Positions 42,951 to 52,827 are shown, counted from the stretch's first letter. The stretch is 64,000 nucleotides of DNA from Rhodospirillales bacterium (GCA_016185145.1 JACPOB010000107.1:55059-119058), one strand, 5' to 3'. A program made the numbers and translations. Notes: generated from the letters alone by a model not told the origin.

Positions 42951-45725
42951 TCACTTCTGGCCGGCGAAGATACCCGAGGCCTGGTAGTTCGAGCCGTTCG
43001 TTCCGATCGAGAAAGCTCCGCCCTGGTTCGCCGCGCCCGGACCATAAAACGACCCGTTCATCGAGCCGATGCGGCCTCCGCCGGCGAAGGCGCCTGCGAA
43101 GTTCGTTCCGCTGGAATTGGTCCCGGCCACCACGCCGCCGTAGCCGCGATTGTCGAAGTTCACGGACGTTACGCCCAGCCGCGCTCCGTAGTTATAGTTC
43201 ATCTGGTAATTGCCGGAAGCGATGTAGGAGTTGCCTCGGTTGTTCACGTTGCCGACCATGAAGCCGTTATAGGTCGCGGTGCCGGTCTGCGGCATCTGGA
43301 CGGCGGTCGTGGGCTGGCCCGCGACGTACGTCCCCATATTGACGCGCATCTGATCGCCGGCATTCGGCCCGCTCCTGGTGGTGGTGTCCGTGCTCCACCA
43401 ACCCCAGGTCAGATACTCGCAGGTGCAGAGGGTAGGATTGCCGGGCAGCGTCACCGGTGCCGCCTGCGCGCTCGCCAGCACGGTGTGGTCCTTCACCCTG
43501 TAGGTATGCCCGTTCCTTTCGAGGCTCGATCGCCTGTGATGGTCGGCGTCCTGCGTCGTCATTGCGTAGGTGTTGTTGTCGATGAACGCGCTGGTCGGAC
43601 CCTGCCGGCCGCTGCCGCCGCCCAGCTGCAACGTGAGCGCGGAGAACGACACGAGGGAGCCGTCGTAACCGCGCAGCACGATCTTGCCGGCCGCCTGGTT
43701 GGTCGAGGGATCGGTGCTGATCGTGACATCGCCGAGCCGCGCGAACAGCGCAATCGGCACCTTGGTCGCGTACGAATTGCCGCTCCTGGTGTCCAACAAA
43801 CCACCGACATAGCCGCTCAGTGTCTGGGCGGTACGGGTCTGGCCGATAGTCGGCGAGACGTTCGAGGATGCCGGCGATGCGACGGTGACGGGATAGTACG
43901 AACTGCTCGGCGTGTTGCCATATGGCTGTTCGAGCGCCGCCCCGTTGACCCGATTGACTCCCGAACCGGTTCTGGCGATCCGATCGGGCGTGTACCCCAT
44001 GTACTGCCCTGTATCTCCGTAGATCGCGGTGCCTTGGCCGGTATCCGCCGTTGCCATGTTGGAGGCGACGCGGGTGATCTTCTGGTCGCCGCCCATCCGC
44101 GCCGACCCGGCATAGGTGCCTGTGCTGTAAAGCGTATTGTTGGACGAATCGACGCCATAGTCGCCGATGAACACTCCCATGTACGACTTCTGTGCGGTGC
44201 CCGTGCCGGCGATCGAGAGAGAGACCTGCAGGCTCTTGCTCTTGGACGGATCCGTTCCGTAGATGGTGTAGAGCGGCGAAGTTTTCGCACTCGCCTTCAG
44301 TTGCGGGTCGCCGCCGATGGAGGCCGGGGCAAACGGCAGGTCCCCAGGCTTCGTCAGGTTGACGAGGTCATGCGCTCCCACGGCGTTCTTGGGGAAGTTG
44401 GCGACCGCCGTCGGTGTTCCACCGAACAGCACGAAGGTCTTGTTGTTGGAATCGACAAACGAGTAGGCAAAGGCTTGGCCGTTCGGGCTGACGAAGCCTG
44501 TGGCAGTCGCCGGACCGAACGGTGTGATGCCGCTGAAACTGAATATTTGCCCCGGCAGCCACGGAACCTGCAGCGTGTGACCACCCTGCACTGTGATTGT
44601 GGCGACGTCGTTGAGGACCGTGCCGGTCGGCGCCAATGGCCTGTTGTTCTCGTCATTCCGCTCGGCGCGAAGCGTCTTGGGATTGAAGGTGCTTGGCTTG
44701 TAGGGCAACTCAGCCAGGAAACGGCCCTGAGTGACGATGACCTGCGGGGCCGGGCCGGGACCGGGGTTTGGATTGGGATTCGGGCCGGGATTCGGATTCG
44801 GACCGGGATTGGGATTCGGGCCGGGATTCGGCGCGGGCGCCAACGTCGTCTGTATCGGCTGGTTGGTCGGCGTACTCTGGCCCGTCTGCGTTTGCTGGTC
44901 GGCGTTGCTTAAAGCGTTCGTCGCGATGTTGTTGTTGGCATTGAGCGGCAAGACTTGGTTGAAGTTCGGCGAGTTGAATGACTGACCGGAATTGACGCTC
45001 GAAAAGCCGGACTTCTGGGCCGTCTGATCCGCATTCCCTGCCGACCCGCCCGAAGACGACGAAGACGATTTTTTTCCTTCGAGTTGGCCAAGCGCGGCAT
45101 TGAGGCTGCCTTGCTTGATCATGATCGGCGCACCAGGCCCACTTCCGTAATTGGTCACGATCTGGGAACCCGCGCGAGTGGCCGTCTGGGTTTGGCCCAT
45201 CGCGGTCACGCTCATGCTGTTGCCAAACACGAAGTCGGCCGCCGTCTGAACCTGCGTCACGGAAAAGATCGTGATGCCGCCGCGGATACCGATCGTGGCG
45301 GAGGGCGTCGTGATGGTGATCGGGCTGGTCTTGCTGATCTTGCCGCCGACCAGGCGAAACACGCCCTTGCTGGCGCTGACGGCGAGGGCACCTGTCTTGG
45401 TGCTGGGATCGAAGACGAACTTGTCGATGGTGAGGCGGGCATCCGGGCCGACCGTCAGCGAGCTGCCGTCGAGAAAGACCAGATGAGCACGGTCGTTGGC
45501 GCCCGTGGTGACCAACTCATTGGCCTGGATGTCGATGCCGATGCGCAGGATGCGCTCGTTCTCGTTGGGCGGCTTGCCGAGGGGATCACCGTCGGCCGCC
45601 GACGTGACGCCGACCTTGGCCGCAGCTTCACCGATGGTGAACGGTGAGTAGAAGACTGCGAGGGCCGTCGAGCCAAGCAATACCGTACGCACGAGCGATG
45701 CCCGTACCAGCACTGATCTCGCCAT
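42951..45725 (-). CDS. FecR-domain protein with Pro/Asn-rich linker and TbpB-like C-terminal barrel
   Basis: A 924-residue secreted protein. N-terminal signal (MARSVLVRASLVRTVLLGST), then a FecR-like beta domain (residues about 35-200): NENERILRIGIDIQANELVT, LVFLDGSSLTVGPDARLTID, SKGVFRLVGGKI, IGIRGGI. A Ser/Gly and NPGPNPNPGP-type linker (about residues 260-355) leads to a beta-rich middle. The last ~110 residues, ATYNGFMVGN to GAFAGGGRIGSMNGSFYGP and SGIFAGQK, have the GSFYGP...GGAFSI...GxFxGxK pattern of TbpB-like handle/barrel domains. It has no FecA/sigma partner here, so a structural or cargo role is likelier than signalling. It is paralogous to the next gene. Confidence 0.75.
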   Translation of the reverse strand: MARSVLVRASLVRTVLLGSTALAVFYSPFTIGEAAAKVGVTSAADGDPLGKPPNENERILRIGIDIQANELVTTGANDRAHLVFLDGSSLTVGPDARLTIDKFVFDPSTKTGALAVSASKGVFRLVGGKISKTSPITITTPSATIGIRGGITIFSVTQVQTAADFVFGNSMSVTAMGQTQTATRAGSQIVTNYGSGPGAPIMIKQGSLNAALGQLEGKKSSSSSSGGSAGNADQTAQKSGFSSVNSGQSFNSPNFNQVLPLNANNNIATNALSNADQQTQTGQSTPTNQPIQTTLAPAPNPGPNPNPGPNPNPGPNPNPNPGPGPAPQVIVTQGRFLAELPYKPSTFNPKTLRAERNDENNRPLAPTGTVLNDVATITVQGGHTLQVPWLPGQIFSFSGITPFGPATATGFVSPNGQAFAYSFVDSNNKTFVLFGGTPTAVANFPKNAVGAHDLVNLTKPGDLPFAPASIGGDPQLKASAKTSPLYTIYGTDPSKSKSLQVSLSIAGTGTAQKSYMGVFIGDYGVDSSNNTLYSTGTYAGSARMGGDQKITRVASNMATADTGQGTAIYGDTGQYMGYTPDRIARTGSGVNRVNGAALEQPYGNTPSSSYYPVTVASPASSNVSPTIGQTRTAQTLSGYVGGLLDTRSGNSYATKVPIALFARLGDVTISTDPSTNQAAGKIVLRGYDGSLVSFSALTLQLGGGSGRQGPTSAFIDNNTYAMTTQDADHHRRSSLERNGHTYRVKDHTVLASAQAAPVTLPGNPTLCTCEYLTWGWWSTDTTTRSGPNAGDQMRVNMGTYVAGQPTTAVQMPQTGTATYNGFMVGNVNNRGNSYIASGNYQMNYNYGARLGVTSVNFDNRGYGGVVAGTNSSGTNFAGAFAGGGRIGSMNGSFYGPGAANQGGAFSIGTNGSNYQASGIFAGQK

Positions 45726-46014
45726 GGATCCATCTCCGTGGCCGTCCAGCGGCCAACCCCGACACCAATCCACCCTGCCCAAACGCTACATTTCACGAAC
45801 GCGTTGGAGGCAAAACCCTGACCGGGGCAGTCCCACCCGACCCCGGCCATCCTGATCGTACTTCCGTTGGAAAGTACGACCAATGATGCGTCGGCGATAA
45901 TGTCGATTTGCTGGCGGTCGGCCGCGGGCCGTCGATTGGCACCAATAGTTGCAGTTTTGCCACTGCCACCCGTGTCCGAGACGGCAGTGCCAGACCTGAG
46001 ATGCTTGCGCGGTA
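45726..46014. promoter_or_regulatory. Control region between the two FecR-domain genes
   Basis: 289 bp. It carries an inverted repeat TCGTACTT / AAGTACGA (45856-45863 and 45872-45879) and a CACTGCC / GGCAGTG hairpin (45961-45967 and 45983-45989) just after the upstream gene's stop. The first could be an operator or promoter element of the 924-residue protein, the second a terminator of its paralogue. Confidence 0.4.
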
Positions 46015-47442
46015 CTACTTTGTTCCCGTGAACAGACCGACGCCCTGGTAGTTGTTCGGGCCGGAGAAGCCGACAACGCCGAACTGCTGGCTGGCGGGAT
46101 TGTTCGGCGCCGAGAGAAAGGTCCCGATCACGTCGGCGGTACGCCCGCTTGGACCACTCGTCGACTGAAGGCTGCCCTGGAACACGGTCGTGTTGTTGAT
46201 GAGCGAGGTGTTCGGCACGCTTCCGCCACCATACGTCGTGTTGTCGATCTTGATGGTGGCGATGCCGTTGCGATTGCCGAAGCTCCAGGCGTTTTGATAG
46301 GTCCCGTCGATACGATTGCCATTGATGAGCGCAACCACAGGCCCGTTGTACGTGGCGGTGGCAAGCTGCAGATTGAGGTTGCTGAGCTCGTTGACCGTCG
46401 TTGCCACGCTGTTGGGCAGGAAAGCGAGCTTGGCGAAGTCGGCCGCGCCAAAGGGGAATGCGCCGCTCAGGAACTGGTCGAATGCCGAGGGCTGGGGTTG
46501 GGGCTGAGGCCCAGGCTGCTGCTGTTGCCGTTGAGGCTGCCTTTCCGACTCGGTTGCGGCGGTGGTCTGAACCGCCTGGTTGGCGTTGCTCAACGCCGTC
46601 GAGATCGTGTCGTTGGGATTGCGATTGCGCGGACCTGGGCCTGAGCCGAAGTTGTCGGGCACCCCCGGAGCCACGATCCGCACCGATTGGGTGGAGTTGA
46701 CGGCGGACAGGCCGGAGGACAGCGCGACCTGGTCCGGGCTGCGTGCGCCGCCACCGCTGCCGCCGCTACCACCGCCACCGCCCTGGGAGCCGCCTCGACC
46801 TTCGAGGGAGGCGAGCTGCGCATTGAGGGCGCCCTGCGCCAGGATGGTCGGCAGGCCCGGCGGGCCGCCGAGGGTGGTGGTGATGATCGAGCTTGGCCGC
46901 GTTGCGACCTGGGTCTGGCCGGCGGCTCGTACGGTCATGTCCTTGCCGAACACGAAGATCGAATCGGTCTGGCTGGCCTTGACGTCGAGGATCGTGATGC
47001 CGCCGCGGATGCCGACCGTGTTGGCCGGCGTGGTGATGGTGATCGGCCCGTTCTTGCTGATCTTGCCGCCGACCAGGCGCAGCACGCCCTTGCTGGCGTT
47101 GATCGCGAGCTCGCCCGTCTTGGTGTTGGGATCGAACACGAACTTGTCGATGGTGAGCTGGGCATTGGGCCCGACCGTCAGCGACGAACCATCGAGGAAG
47201 AGGAGATGGGCGCGATCATTGGCGCTGGTGGTGATGAGCTCGTTGGCCTGAACGTCGACGCCGATGCGCAGCACGCGCTCGGCCTCCTGCGGCGGCTTGC
47301 CGAGCGGATCGCCGTCGGTGGCTGACGTGACACCGACCTTGGCGGCGGCCTCGCGAATTGCCAACGGGGCAGCCAGCAGACCACACGCCGTCGCTCCGAG
47401 AAGTGCGCCGCGCACAACCCGACCACGTACCGACTTTGTCAT
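46015..47442 (-). CDS. FecR-domain protein with short linker and TbpB-like C-terminus
   Basis: A 475-residue paralogue of the neighbouring protein. The FecR-like N-terminus is nearly superposable (AKVGVTSATDGDPLGKPP, LRIGVDVQANELITT, FLDGSSLTVGPNAQLTIDKF, SKGVLRLVGGKI, GIRGGITI). A Gly/Ser and Gln/Pro-rich linker follows (about residues 215-310), and then the TbpB-like C-terminal region (TYNGPVVALINGN, FSGPNNYQGVGLFTGTK). No lipobox is seen. ATG 47442 has GGAGAGG upstream. It lies 30 bp after the Slam-like gene, in the same operon. Confidence 0.74.
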   Translation of the reverse strand: MTKSVRGRVVRGALLGATACGLLAAPLAIREAAAKVGVTSATDGDPLGKPPQEAERVLRIGVDVQANELITTSANDRAHLLFLDGSSLTVGPNAQLTIDKFVFDPNTKTGELAINASKGVLRLVGGKISKNGPITITTPANTVGIRGGITILDVKASQTDSIFVFGKDMTVRAAGQTQVATRPSSIITTTLGGPPGLPTILAQGALNAQLASLEGRGGSQGGGGGSGGSGGGARSPDQVALSSGLSAVNSTQSVRIVAPGVPDNFGSGPGPRNRNPNDTISTALSNANQAVQTTAATESERQPQRQQQQPGPQPQPQPSAFDQFLSGAFPFGAADFAKLAFLPNSVATTVNELSNLNLQLATATYNGPVVALINGNRIDGTYQNAWSFGNRNGIATIKIDNTTYGGGSVPNTSLINNTTVFQGSLQSTSGPSGRTADVIGTFLSAPNNPASQQFGVVGFSGPNNYQGVGLFTGTK

Positions 47443-47472
47443 GAACCTCTCCGCGACCATCGACGGTCAAAA

Positions 47473-48819
47473 CTAGAAACGCCAGCTCACGCCCATGAGG
47501 AAGCTGTTGTTGGTGAAGTCGTAGTTCGGAATGTTCGAGCTACGGACGAAGCGACCTCCGGAAACGATCATGTTCGTACGCTCATCGAAGGGCACGGACA
47601 ACGTAATGTTCAGGATTACGTCGTTCTGTTGGCGGCTCATGGCGGGATCGACAACCGGATCCGGCTGGTCGTAGTTCCACCACTGCAAGTTCGCCGAGAG
47701 CGCGATGCTCCACGGCAGCTGGCTCTTGAACAGAGGGTCGGCGAAGCGGAACTGCATGCCACCGCCGGCGCCCAGCAGCACGTAGCTGTACTGCGGCGAG
47801 TTGTCGGTCATGTAGCGCTGGACGTTGCCGTTGGCGAAGATCGCCACCATTTCGTTCAGGGCGTACTGGAAGGTCGTGTTGGCCGAGTACTCGTTGCCGG
47901 TATAGAGGCTGTTGAACGGCAGGTACCCGCTGTCCTGGTACATCAGGCGGCGATAGGTGGCGTTGGACGTGTTGCGCAGCTTGTCGCTCAGCAGGGCGCC
48001 GAACTCGACGCCCGATCCGTAGCTGCCGTAGTACGGCACGTCGTTCACCCAGATGTAGCCGAGCGACATCAGCGGCTTGATGGTCACGTCCTCGAAAATG
48101 CCCTGGAAGGCCTGGAAGCGCGGCCCCGACGTCAGGTCCAGGATCGACACGTTGGCCTGGGAAATCTGGAACTGGCGGTTGGCGTAGCCGGTGAGCTGCG
48201 TCTCCAGGGCGCCCTTGTCCTGGCCGCCGAGATCGTAGATGTGCCGCACGTAGCCGGAGCCCACGACGCCCCAGTCGGCGGTGCCGAGCGCCGATTGGTT
48301 GAGGTTGGCGGTCTGCCCGAACAGGCGGACGCTCGAGGTCGGCGGACCGAGATTGGCGTTCGACTGGTAGCGCACGCCGGCGAAGACTTCGCCCACGAAT
48401 CGCGAGGGGCTGTTGCGCTTCTGGACCTCGGCCAGATACTGCTCGGCGCGGCTGCGCACTTCGGGAGGAAGATTGGGCGAGGCCAGGACGGTTTCCAGAT
48501 AGGTGCGCGACACCTCGAAAGAGCCCAGACGGAAATACAGCACGGCCAGTTCCAGACGCACGCGCGGCAGGTCGGGGTTGACGAGCAGCATGCGCTCCAG
48601 CGCCGAGATCGCGCCCTCGTAATCGCCGGTCCTGGTCGCGATCGTGGCGAACTTGAACAGGACATCGAGATCGGCGGGCTTGCGCAGCATCTCCTGGAAC
48701 GCGGCGTCATACTCGCGTTCCTGCTCGGCCGACGCGTTGACCGGCCCCTGGGCCATGGCGGTTCCGAAAAGACTTGCCAGGATTGCGAGCGCGCAGACGA
48801 GCTGTTTCAAACGACGCAC
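47473..48819 (-). CDS. Slam-like (DUF560, type XI secretion) outer-membrane protein
   Basis: About 448 residues with a signal peptide (ALAILASLFGTAMAQG) and TPR-like repeats (about residues 40-120: EMLRKPADLDVLFKFATIAT, EGAISALERMLLVNPDLPRV) that probably contact the cargo. A C-terminal beta-barrel of about 14 strands ends with an aromatic residue (FLMGVSWRF). This is the Slam/T11SS architecture; Slams export TbpB-like surface proteins. The two FecR proteins downstream are the obvious cargo candidates. GTG 48819 is preferred over GTG 48828, which sits almost on top of its ribosome site. Confidence 0.72.
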   Translation of the reverse strand: MRRLKQLVCALAILASLFGTAMAQGPVNASAEQEREYDAAFQEMLRKPADLDVLFKFATIATRTGDYEGAISALERMLLVNPDLPRVRLELAVLYFRLGSFEVSRTYLETVLASPNLPPEVRSRAEQYLAEVQKRNSPSRFVGEVFAGVRYQSNANLGPPTSSVRLFGQTANLNQSALGTADWGVVGSGYVRHIYDLGGQDKGALETQLTGYANRQFQISQANVSILDLTSGPRFQAFQGIFEDVTIKPLMSLGYIWVNDVPYYGSYGSGVEFGALLSDKLRNTSNATYRRLMYQDSGYLPFNSLYTGNEYSANTTFQYALNEMVAIFANGNVQRYMTDNSPQYSYVLLGAGGGMQFRFADPLFKSQLPWSIALSANLQWWNYDQPDPVVDPAMSRQQNDVILNITLSVPFDERTNMIVSGGRFVRSSNIPNYDFTNNSFLMGVSWRF

Positions 48820-48866
48820 GGTGCCCACTCTCCCCCAAAGGCAGCCTGCCACAGCCGCTCAATTAC

Positions 48867-48894
48867 CCCGCATATCATACATCAAATATGCGGG
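48867..48894. promoter_or_regulatory. Palindrome upstream of the Slam-like gene
   Basis: A perfect 9-bp inverted repeat (CCCGCATAT and ATATGCGGG) with a 10-nt spacer, 47 bp upstream of the Slam-like start and 47 bp past the stop of the glycosyltransferase gene. It could be an operator of the secretion operon or a terminator of the upstream one. Confidence 0.4.
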
Positions 48895-48941
48895 CCTTGG
48901 GGTCGAATACCGCAAGATCGATGAAGACAGTGTGACTTTAG

Positions 48942-49937
48942 TCACACCAGCCAGCTTCGCACGACCTGCAGCCAGGACATCGGCCAGGCGGCCCGCGCCG
49001 CCTGCATGCGCAGCAGCATGCGCCGGTACTGCCGCTCACCCAGTGAAGTTACGAATCGTTCGCGATCGCGCTCCATCGCTGTGAGCATGCGGTCCAGCAT
49101 CACCGTGTAGGTGTTTCCCCAGTTGCGGCTGGACAAATGCAGCCGGCCGCCCAGCACCGGATTGTCGGCCGCTCCGTTGCGGCCGTGCAGGCGATAGGCG
49201 TAGAGCGCCTCGTCGATCAGCAGCGAGCCCGCCACCATCTGGGCCATGACCACGACGTAGAAGTCCATGTGCAGGCGGAAGGTCTCGTCATCGTCGGGGA
49301 AGACGAGGTCGATCAGCGAACGACGGAACATCATCGACGAGGTGCTGACCCACACCCAGTGCACGACGCGCTTGGTATAGAGCCGGTAGGGCGTCTGCTT
49401 CTGCCAGTGTGCGGTGTTGTTCGCGACGTCGACCTTGGGCACGCGCGCCGGATCGATCGGCGCGAAGGCGCGGTCGCGGTCGGCGCTGGCGCGCTCCTTG
49501 CCGAACCAGTAGACGCAGCCGGCGATCAGCTTGCCCTGGCCGTCGATCAGCCGCGCGTTGCAGGCGGTGAAGCCCACCGCATAGGACTCGTTCAGATGGG
49601 CGGCGAGGTTGCGCTCGAGAAAGTCGGGATTCCACAGATCGTCGGAATCGAGGAAGCAGACGAAGGTGGCCCGTGTCGCCGCCAGCCCCGCGCGTGTCGC
49701 GCCGGTCTGGCCGACGTTCCTGGCCAGGCGGATCTGCTTGAAGCGCGGGTCGGACAGCTCATCGAGCGTCCGGCGTACGACCTCGGCCGAATCGTCGGTC
49801 GAGGCGTCGTCGACGATCACGCATTCGAAGTCGCGCAGCGTCTGGCGCGCCACCGACCGGATGGCATCGCCGATATAGTCACGGCAGTTGTAGCAGGTGA
49901 CGACGACGGAGATGCCGGGGAGCGGCGCGTCGGTCAC
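48942..49937 (-). CDS. Family 2 glycosyltransferase
   Basis: A 331-residue GT-A enzyme: ISVVVTCYNCRDYIGDAI, VIVDDASTDDS, the DxD-type FLDSDDLWNPDFL, and a long C-terminal part (VSTSSMMFRRSLIDLV). It would add a sugar to a surface polysaccharide or protein; substrate unknown. GTG 49937 overlaps the stop of the IlvD/Edd gene by 4 nt. Confidence 0.78.
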   Translation of the reverse strand: MTDAPLPGISVVVTCYNCRDYIGDAIRSVARQTLRDFECVIVDDASTDDSAEVVRRTLDELSDPRFKQIRLARNVGQTGATRAGLAATRATFVCFLDSDDLWNPDFLERNLAAHLNESYAVGFTACNARLIDGQGKLIAGCVYWFGKERASADRDRAFAPIDPARVPKVDVANNTAHWQKQTPYRLYTKRVVHWVWVSTSSMMFRRSLIDLVFPDDDETFRLHMDFYVVVMAQMVAGSLLIDEALYAYRLHGRNGAADNPVLGGRLHLSSRNWGNTYTVMLDRMLTAMERDRERFVTSLGERQYRRMLLRMQAARAAWPMSWLQVVRSWLV

Positions 49938-51673
49938 GATTTGGCGGGGCCCAGGAAGCCGAAGTCGACGCCCTCGTCGGCCTGCAGCACTTCCTTGTGG
50001 AACAGGCCGGTATAGCCGCGGTCGCTGCCGTTGGGCGGCGTCGGCGCCTTCCACTTCTTGCGCCGCGCCGCCAGCTCCTTGGCATCGACATGCAGCTCGA
50101 GCTTGCGCTTCGGCACGTCGAGGGTGATGCGGTCGCCGGTCTTGACCAGGGCAAGTGGCCCGCCGACCGCCGACTCCGGCGCCACATGCAGCACGATCGT
50201 GCCGAACGCCGTGCCGCTCATGCGCGCGTCGGAGATGCGGATCATGTCCTTCACGCCGGCGCGCGCGAGCTTCATGGGAATCGGGAAGGAGCCGGCTTCC
50301 GGCATGCCCGGCGCGCCCTTGGGCCCGGCGTTGCGCAGCACCAGGATGTCCTCGGCCTTGACGTCGAGGTCGGGATCATCGCCGCGCGCGGCGAGATCCT
50401 CGAGCGAATCGAACACCACGGCGCGGCCGGTATGGGCCATCAGCGCCGGCGAGGCGGCGGCATGCTTGATGACCGCGCCGCGCGGCGCGAGGTTGCCGCG
50501 CAGCACCGCCATGCCGCCGGTCGGCTTGATCGGATTCGCAGGGGTGCGAATCACCGTCTGGTTGGGGACGATCTCGGCTGCGTCGATCACCTGCTTCAGC
50601 GTGCGGCCCGAGACGGTGATGCACTTCTCGTCGAGGTGCTTGCGGATCTCCTTCATCAGGCGCGAGTTGCCGCCGGCCCAGTGGAAGTGCTCCATGTAGT
50701 GGTCGCCCGACGGCTTGAGGTCGACCAGCACCGGCACCTGGCGGCCGATCGCGTCGAATTCCTCGAGCTCGATGTCGATGCCGAGCCGGCGCGCCACCGC
50801 CGTCAGATGCACCAGCGCGTTGGTCGAGCCGCCGATCGCCTGCAGCACGGTGAGCGCGTTGCGGATCGCGGCGCGGGTCATGATCTCGCTGGGGCGCGGG
50901 CCCTGCTTCTTGGCCATCTCGGCGGCGAGCTTGCCGGTCGCCTCGGCGACACGCAGGCGGTCGGAATGCGTGGCCGGGATCGAGCCGCTGCCGGGCAGGC
51001 CCATGCCCAGCGTCTCGACGATGCAGCCCATGGTGCTGGCGGTGCCCATCACCATGCAGGTGCCCTTGGTCGGCGCCAGCCGCTCGCTCACCTGCTCGAT
51101 GTCGGTCTCCGAGAAGGTGCCGGCGCGATACTGGCCCCACAGGCGGCGGCAGTCGGTGCAGGCGCCTAAAACCTCGCCTTTGAAATGGCCGACCAGCATC
51201 GGCCCGACCGGCAGCACGACGGCCGGCCGGTCGGCGCTGGCCGCGGCCATGAGCTGGGCGGGCAGGGTCTTGTCGCAGCCGCCGATCAGCACCACCGAAT
51301 CCATCGGCTGGGCGCGGATCATCTCCTCGGTGTCCATCGACATGAGGTTGCGCAGGAACATGCTGGTCGGATGGGAGAAGCTCTCGTGGATCGACACGGT
51401 CGGGAAGACCATGGGCAGCGCGCCGGCCAGCATGACGCCGCGCTTCACCGCCTCGATCAGGTCGGGCACGTTGCCGTGGCAGGGGTTATAATCGCTGAAC
51501 GTGTTGGTGATGCCGACGATCGGCCGGTCGAGCGCGTCGTCGGAGTAGCCGCCGGCCTTGATGAAGGCCTTGCGCAGGAACAGCGAGAAACCCGCGTCGC
51601 CGTAGGTGGCGAGGCCCTGGCGCAGTCCGGTGGCTTTGGGTGTGCCGGCCGCGCGGCGCTTGCGGGAAGCCAT
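49934..51673 (-). CDS. IlvD/Edd-family dehydratase
   Basis: A 579-residue iron-sulfur dehydratase with the cluster cysteines in DYNPCHGN, LIGGCDKT and ACTDC. The QAIGGSTNALVHL and ISDARMSGTAFGTIVLH motifs are shared by dihydroxy-acid and sugar-acid dehydratases. It could be IlvD (valine/isoleucine) or a pentonate/hexonate dehydratase. The N-terminal SRKRRAAGTPKATGLRQGLATYG and its association with an FAD oxidase and GT rather than ilv genes lean toward the sugar-acid branch, but that is inference. Confidence 0.8.
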   Translation of the reverse strand: MASRKRRAAGTPKATGLRQGLATYGDAGFSLFLRKAFIKAGGYSDDALDRPIVGITNTFSDYNPCHGNVPDLIEAVKRGVMLAGALPMVFPTVSIHESFSHPTSMFLRNLMSMDTEEMIRAQPMDSVVLIGGCDKTLPAQLMAAASADRPAVVLPVGPMLVGHFKGEVLGACTDCRRLWGQYRAGTFSETDIEQVSERLAPTKGTCMVMGTASTMGCIVETLGMGLPGSGSIPATHSDRLRVAEATGKLAAEMAKKQGPRPSEIMTRAAIRNALTVLQAIGGSTNALVHLTAVARRLGIDIELEEFDAIGRQVPVLVDLKPSGDHYMEHFHWAGGNSRLMKEIRKHLDEKCITVSGRTLKQVIDAAEIVPNQTVIRTPANPIKPTGGMAVLRGNLAPRGAVIKHAAASPALMAHTGRAVVFDSLEDLAARGDDPDLDVKAEDILVLRNAGPKGAPGMPEAGSFPIPMKLARAGVKDMIRISDARMSGTAFGTIVLHVAPESAVGGPLALVKTGDRITLDVPKRKLELHVDAKELAARRKKWKAPTPPNGSDRGYTGLFHKEVLQADEGVDFGFLGPAKS

Positions 51674-51708
51674 GACGTTTCTTCTCCCTAACCTGTCAGG
51701 TCATCTTC

Positions 51709-52827
51709 TCAGGACGGTTTATCGCCTTCCAGGCCGGCCGCCCAGCGCGCATGCGCCGCAGGATCGCGACCCGACGCGATGGTGCGCGCGAGCTCGAGCC
51801 CCATCACCGCGCCGAACTTGAAGCCGTGGCCCGAGCAGGGCGACATCAGCCAGCCCTTGGCGCCCTGCTTCTCGACGACGAACCGTTCGTCCTCGGTCAC
51901 CGTGTAGAAGCAGACCTTCAGCCGGTCGACGCGCCAGCGCCTGAAGTCCTTGATCAGGTCGCCGCAGCGCCGCAACAGGGGCCTCATCTCTTCCTCGCTT
52001 GCCTGGCGCTCCGCCGAAGGATCGCCGGTCCGGCTGAAGACGTGGTCGCCGATCTTGAGGCCGCGGCCTTCGGCCGGCGGCACGAGGTAGAGACCGACAT
52101 CGCCGGTCTTGTCGATGACCATCGGATGCTTCGCCCAGATCGCCCGCTGCTCGGCGGGCAAGTCGAAATAGATGACGACCTGGCGCGAGGGCACCAGGCG
52201 GCGATCCGTCGGCAGCAGCCGTCCGACCCATGCGCCCGCGGCGACCACGACCACGTCGGCGTCGTGTTGGGTGCCGGCGTCGGTGACGATGCGTGCGTGC
52301 TCGAGCTCCACCAGGCGGACAGGCGTGTGCGCATATAGCGCCACGTTCGGCCGTCCGGCGAGGTGCCGCACCAACGCCGCGACGATGTCCTGGGCGAACA
52401 GCACGCCGCCGCTCGCCATCCAGAAGGCGCGGTCGACGCCGCGCGCGTCGAGCTGCGGGAAGCGCTGCGGCAGTTCGTCGATGGGCAGCTCCATCATCGT
52501 TTTGCCGATGCGGGCCAATGTGGCCGCCGAACGCGCCGCCCAGCTCTCGCCATTGCCGGTAAGCGCCAGCGTGCCGGTGGCGGCGTAGAGGCGCTGGCCG
52601 AGGTCGTTCCACAGCAGCTCCCAGGCGGCGTAGGCCTGGTCGATCATGCGCGCATATCCGGCATGGTCGCCGTAGGGATGGCGGATCAGACGATGCTCGT
52701 CCACCGACGAGGCCAGCGGATTGGGCAGCGGCCCCTGCTCGAACAGTTCGACCGCATGGCCCTGGCGCGCCAGGCCCCATGCGGTCGCCAGCCCCATGAT
52801 GCCGCCGCCCACGATGATGGTCTTCAT
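51709..52827 (-). CDS. FAD-dependent amine/amino-acid oxidase (sarcosine oxidase-like)
   Basis: A 372-residue DAO-type flavoprotein. The dinucleotide motif VGGGIMGLATAWGLARQG is at the N-terminus, followed by SSVDEHRLIRHPYGDH, and the C-terminal GWLMSPCSGHGFKFGAVMG has the Cys that in monomeric sarcosine oxidases binds FAD covalently. It would oxidise N-methyl amino acids or similar amines to an aldehyde/imine and H2O2. It lies 35 bp upstream of the IlvD/Edd gene. Confidence 0.8.
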   Translation of the reverse strand: MKTIIVGGGIMGLATAWGLARQGHAVELFEQGPLPNPLASSVDEHRLIRHPYGDHAGYARMIDQAYAAWELLWNDLGQRLYAATGTLALTGNGESWAARSAATLARIGKTMMELPIDELPQRFPQLDARGVDRAFWMASGGVLFAQDIVAALVRHLAGRPNVALYAHTPVRLVELEHARIVTDAGTQHDADVVVVAAGAWVGRLLPTDRRLVPSRQVVIYFDLPAEQRAIWAKHPMVIDKTGDVGLYLVPPAEGRGLKIGDHVFSRTGDPSAERQASEEEMRPLLRRCGDLIKDFRRWRVDRLKVCFYTVTEDERFVVEKQGAKGWLMSPCSGHGFKFGAVMGLELARTIASGRDPAAHARWAAGLEGDKPS

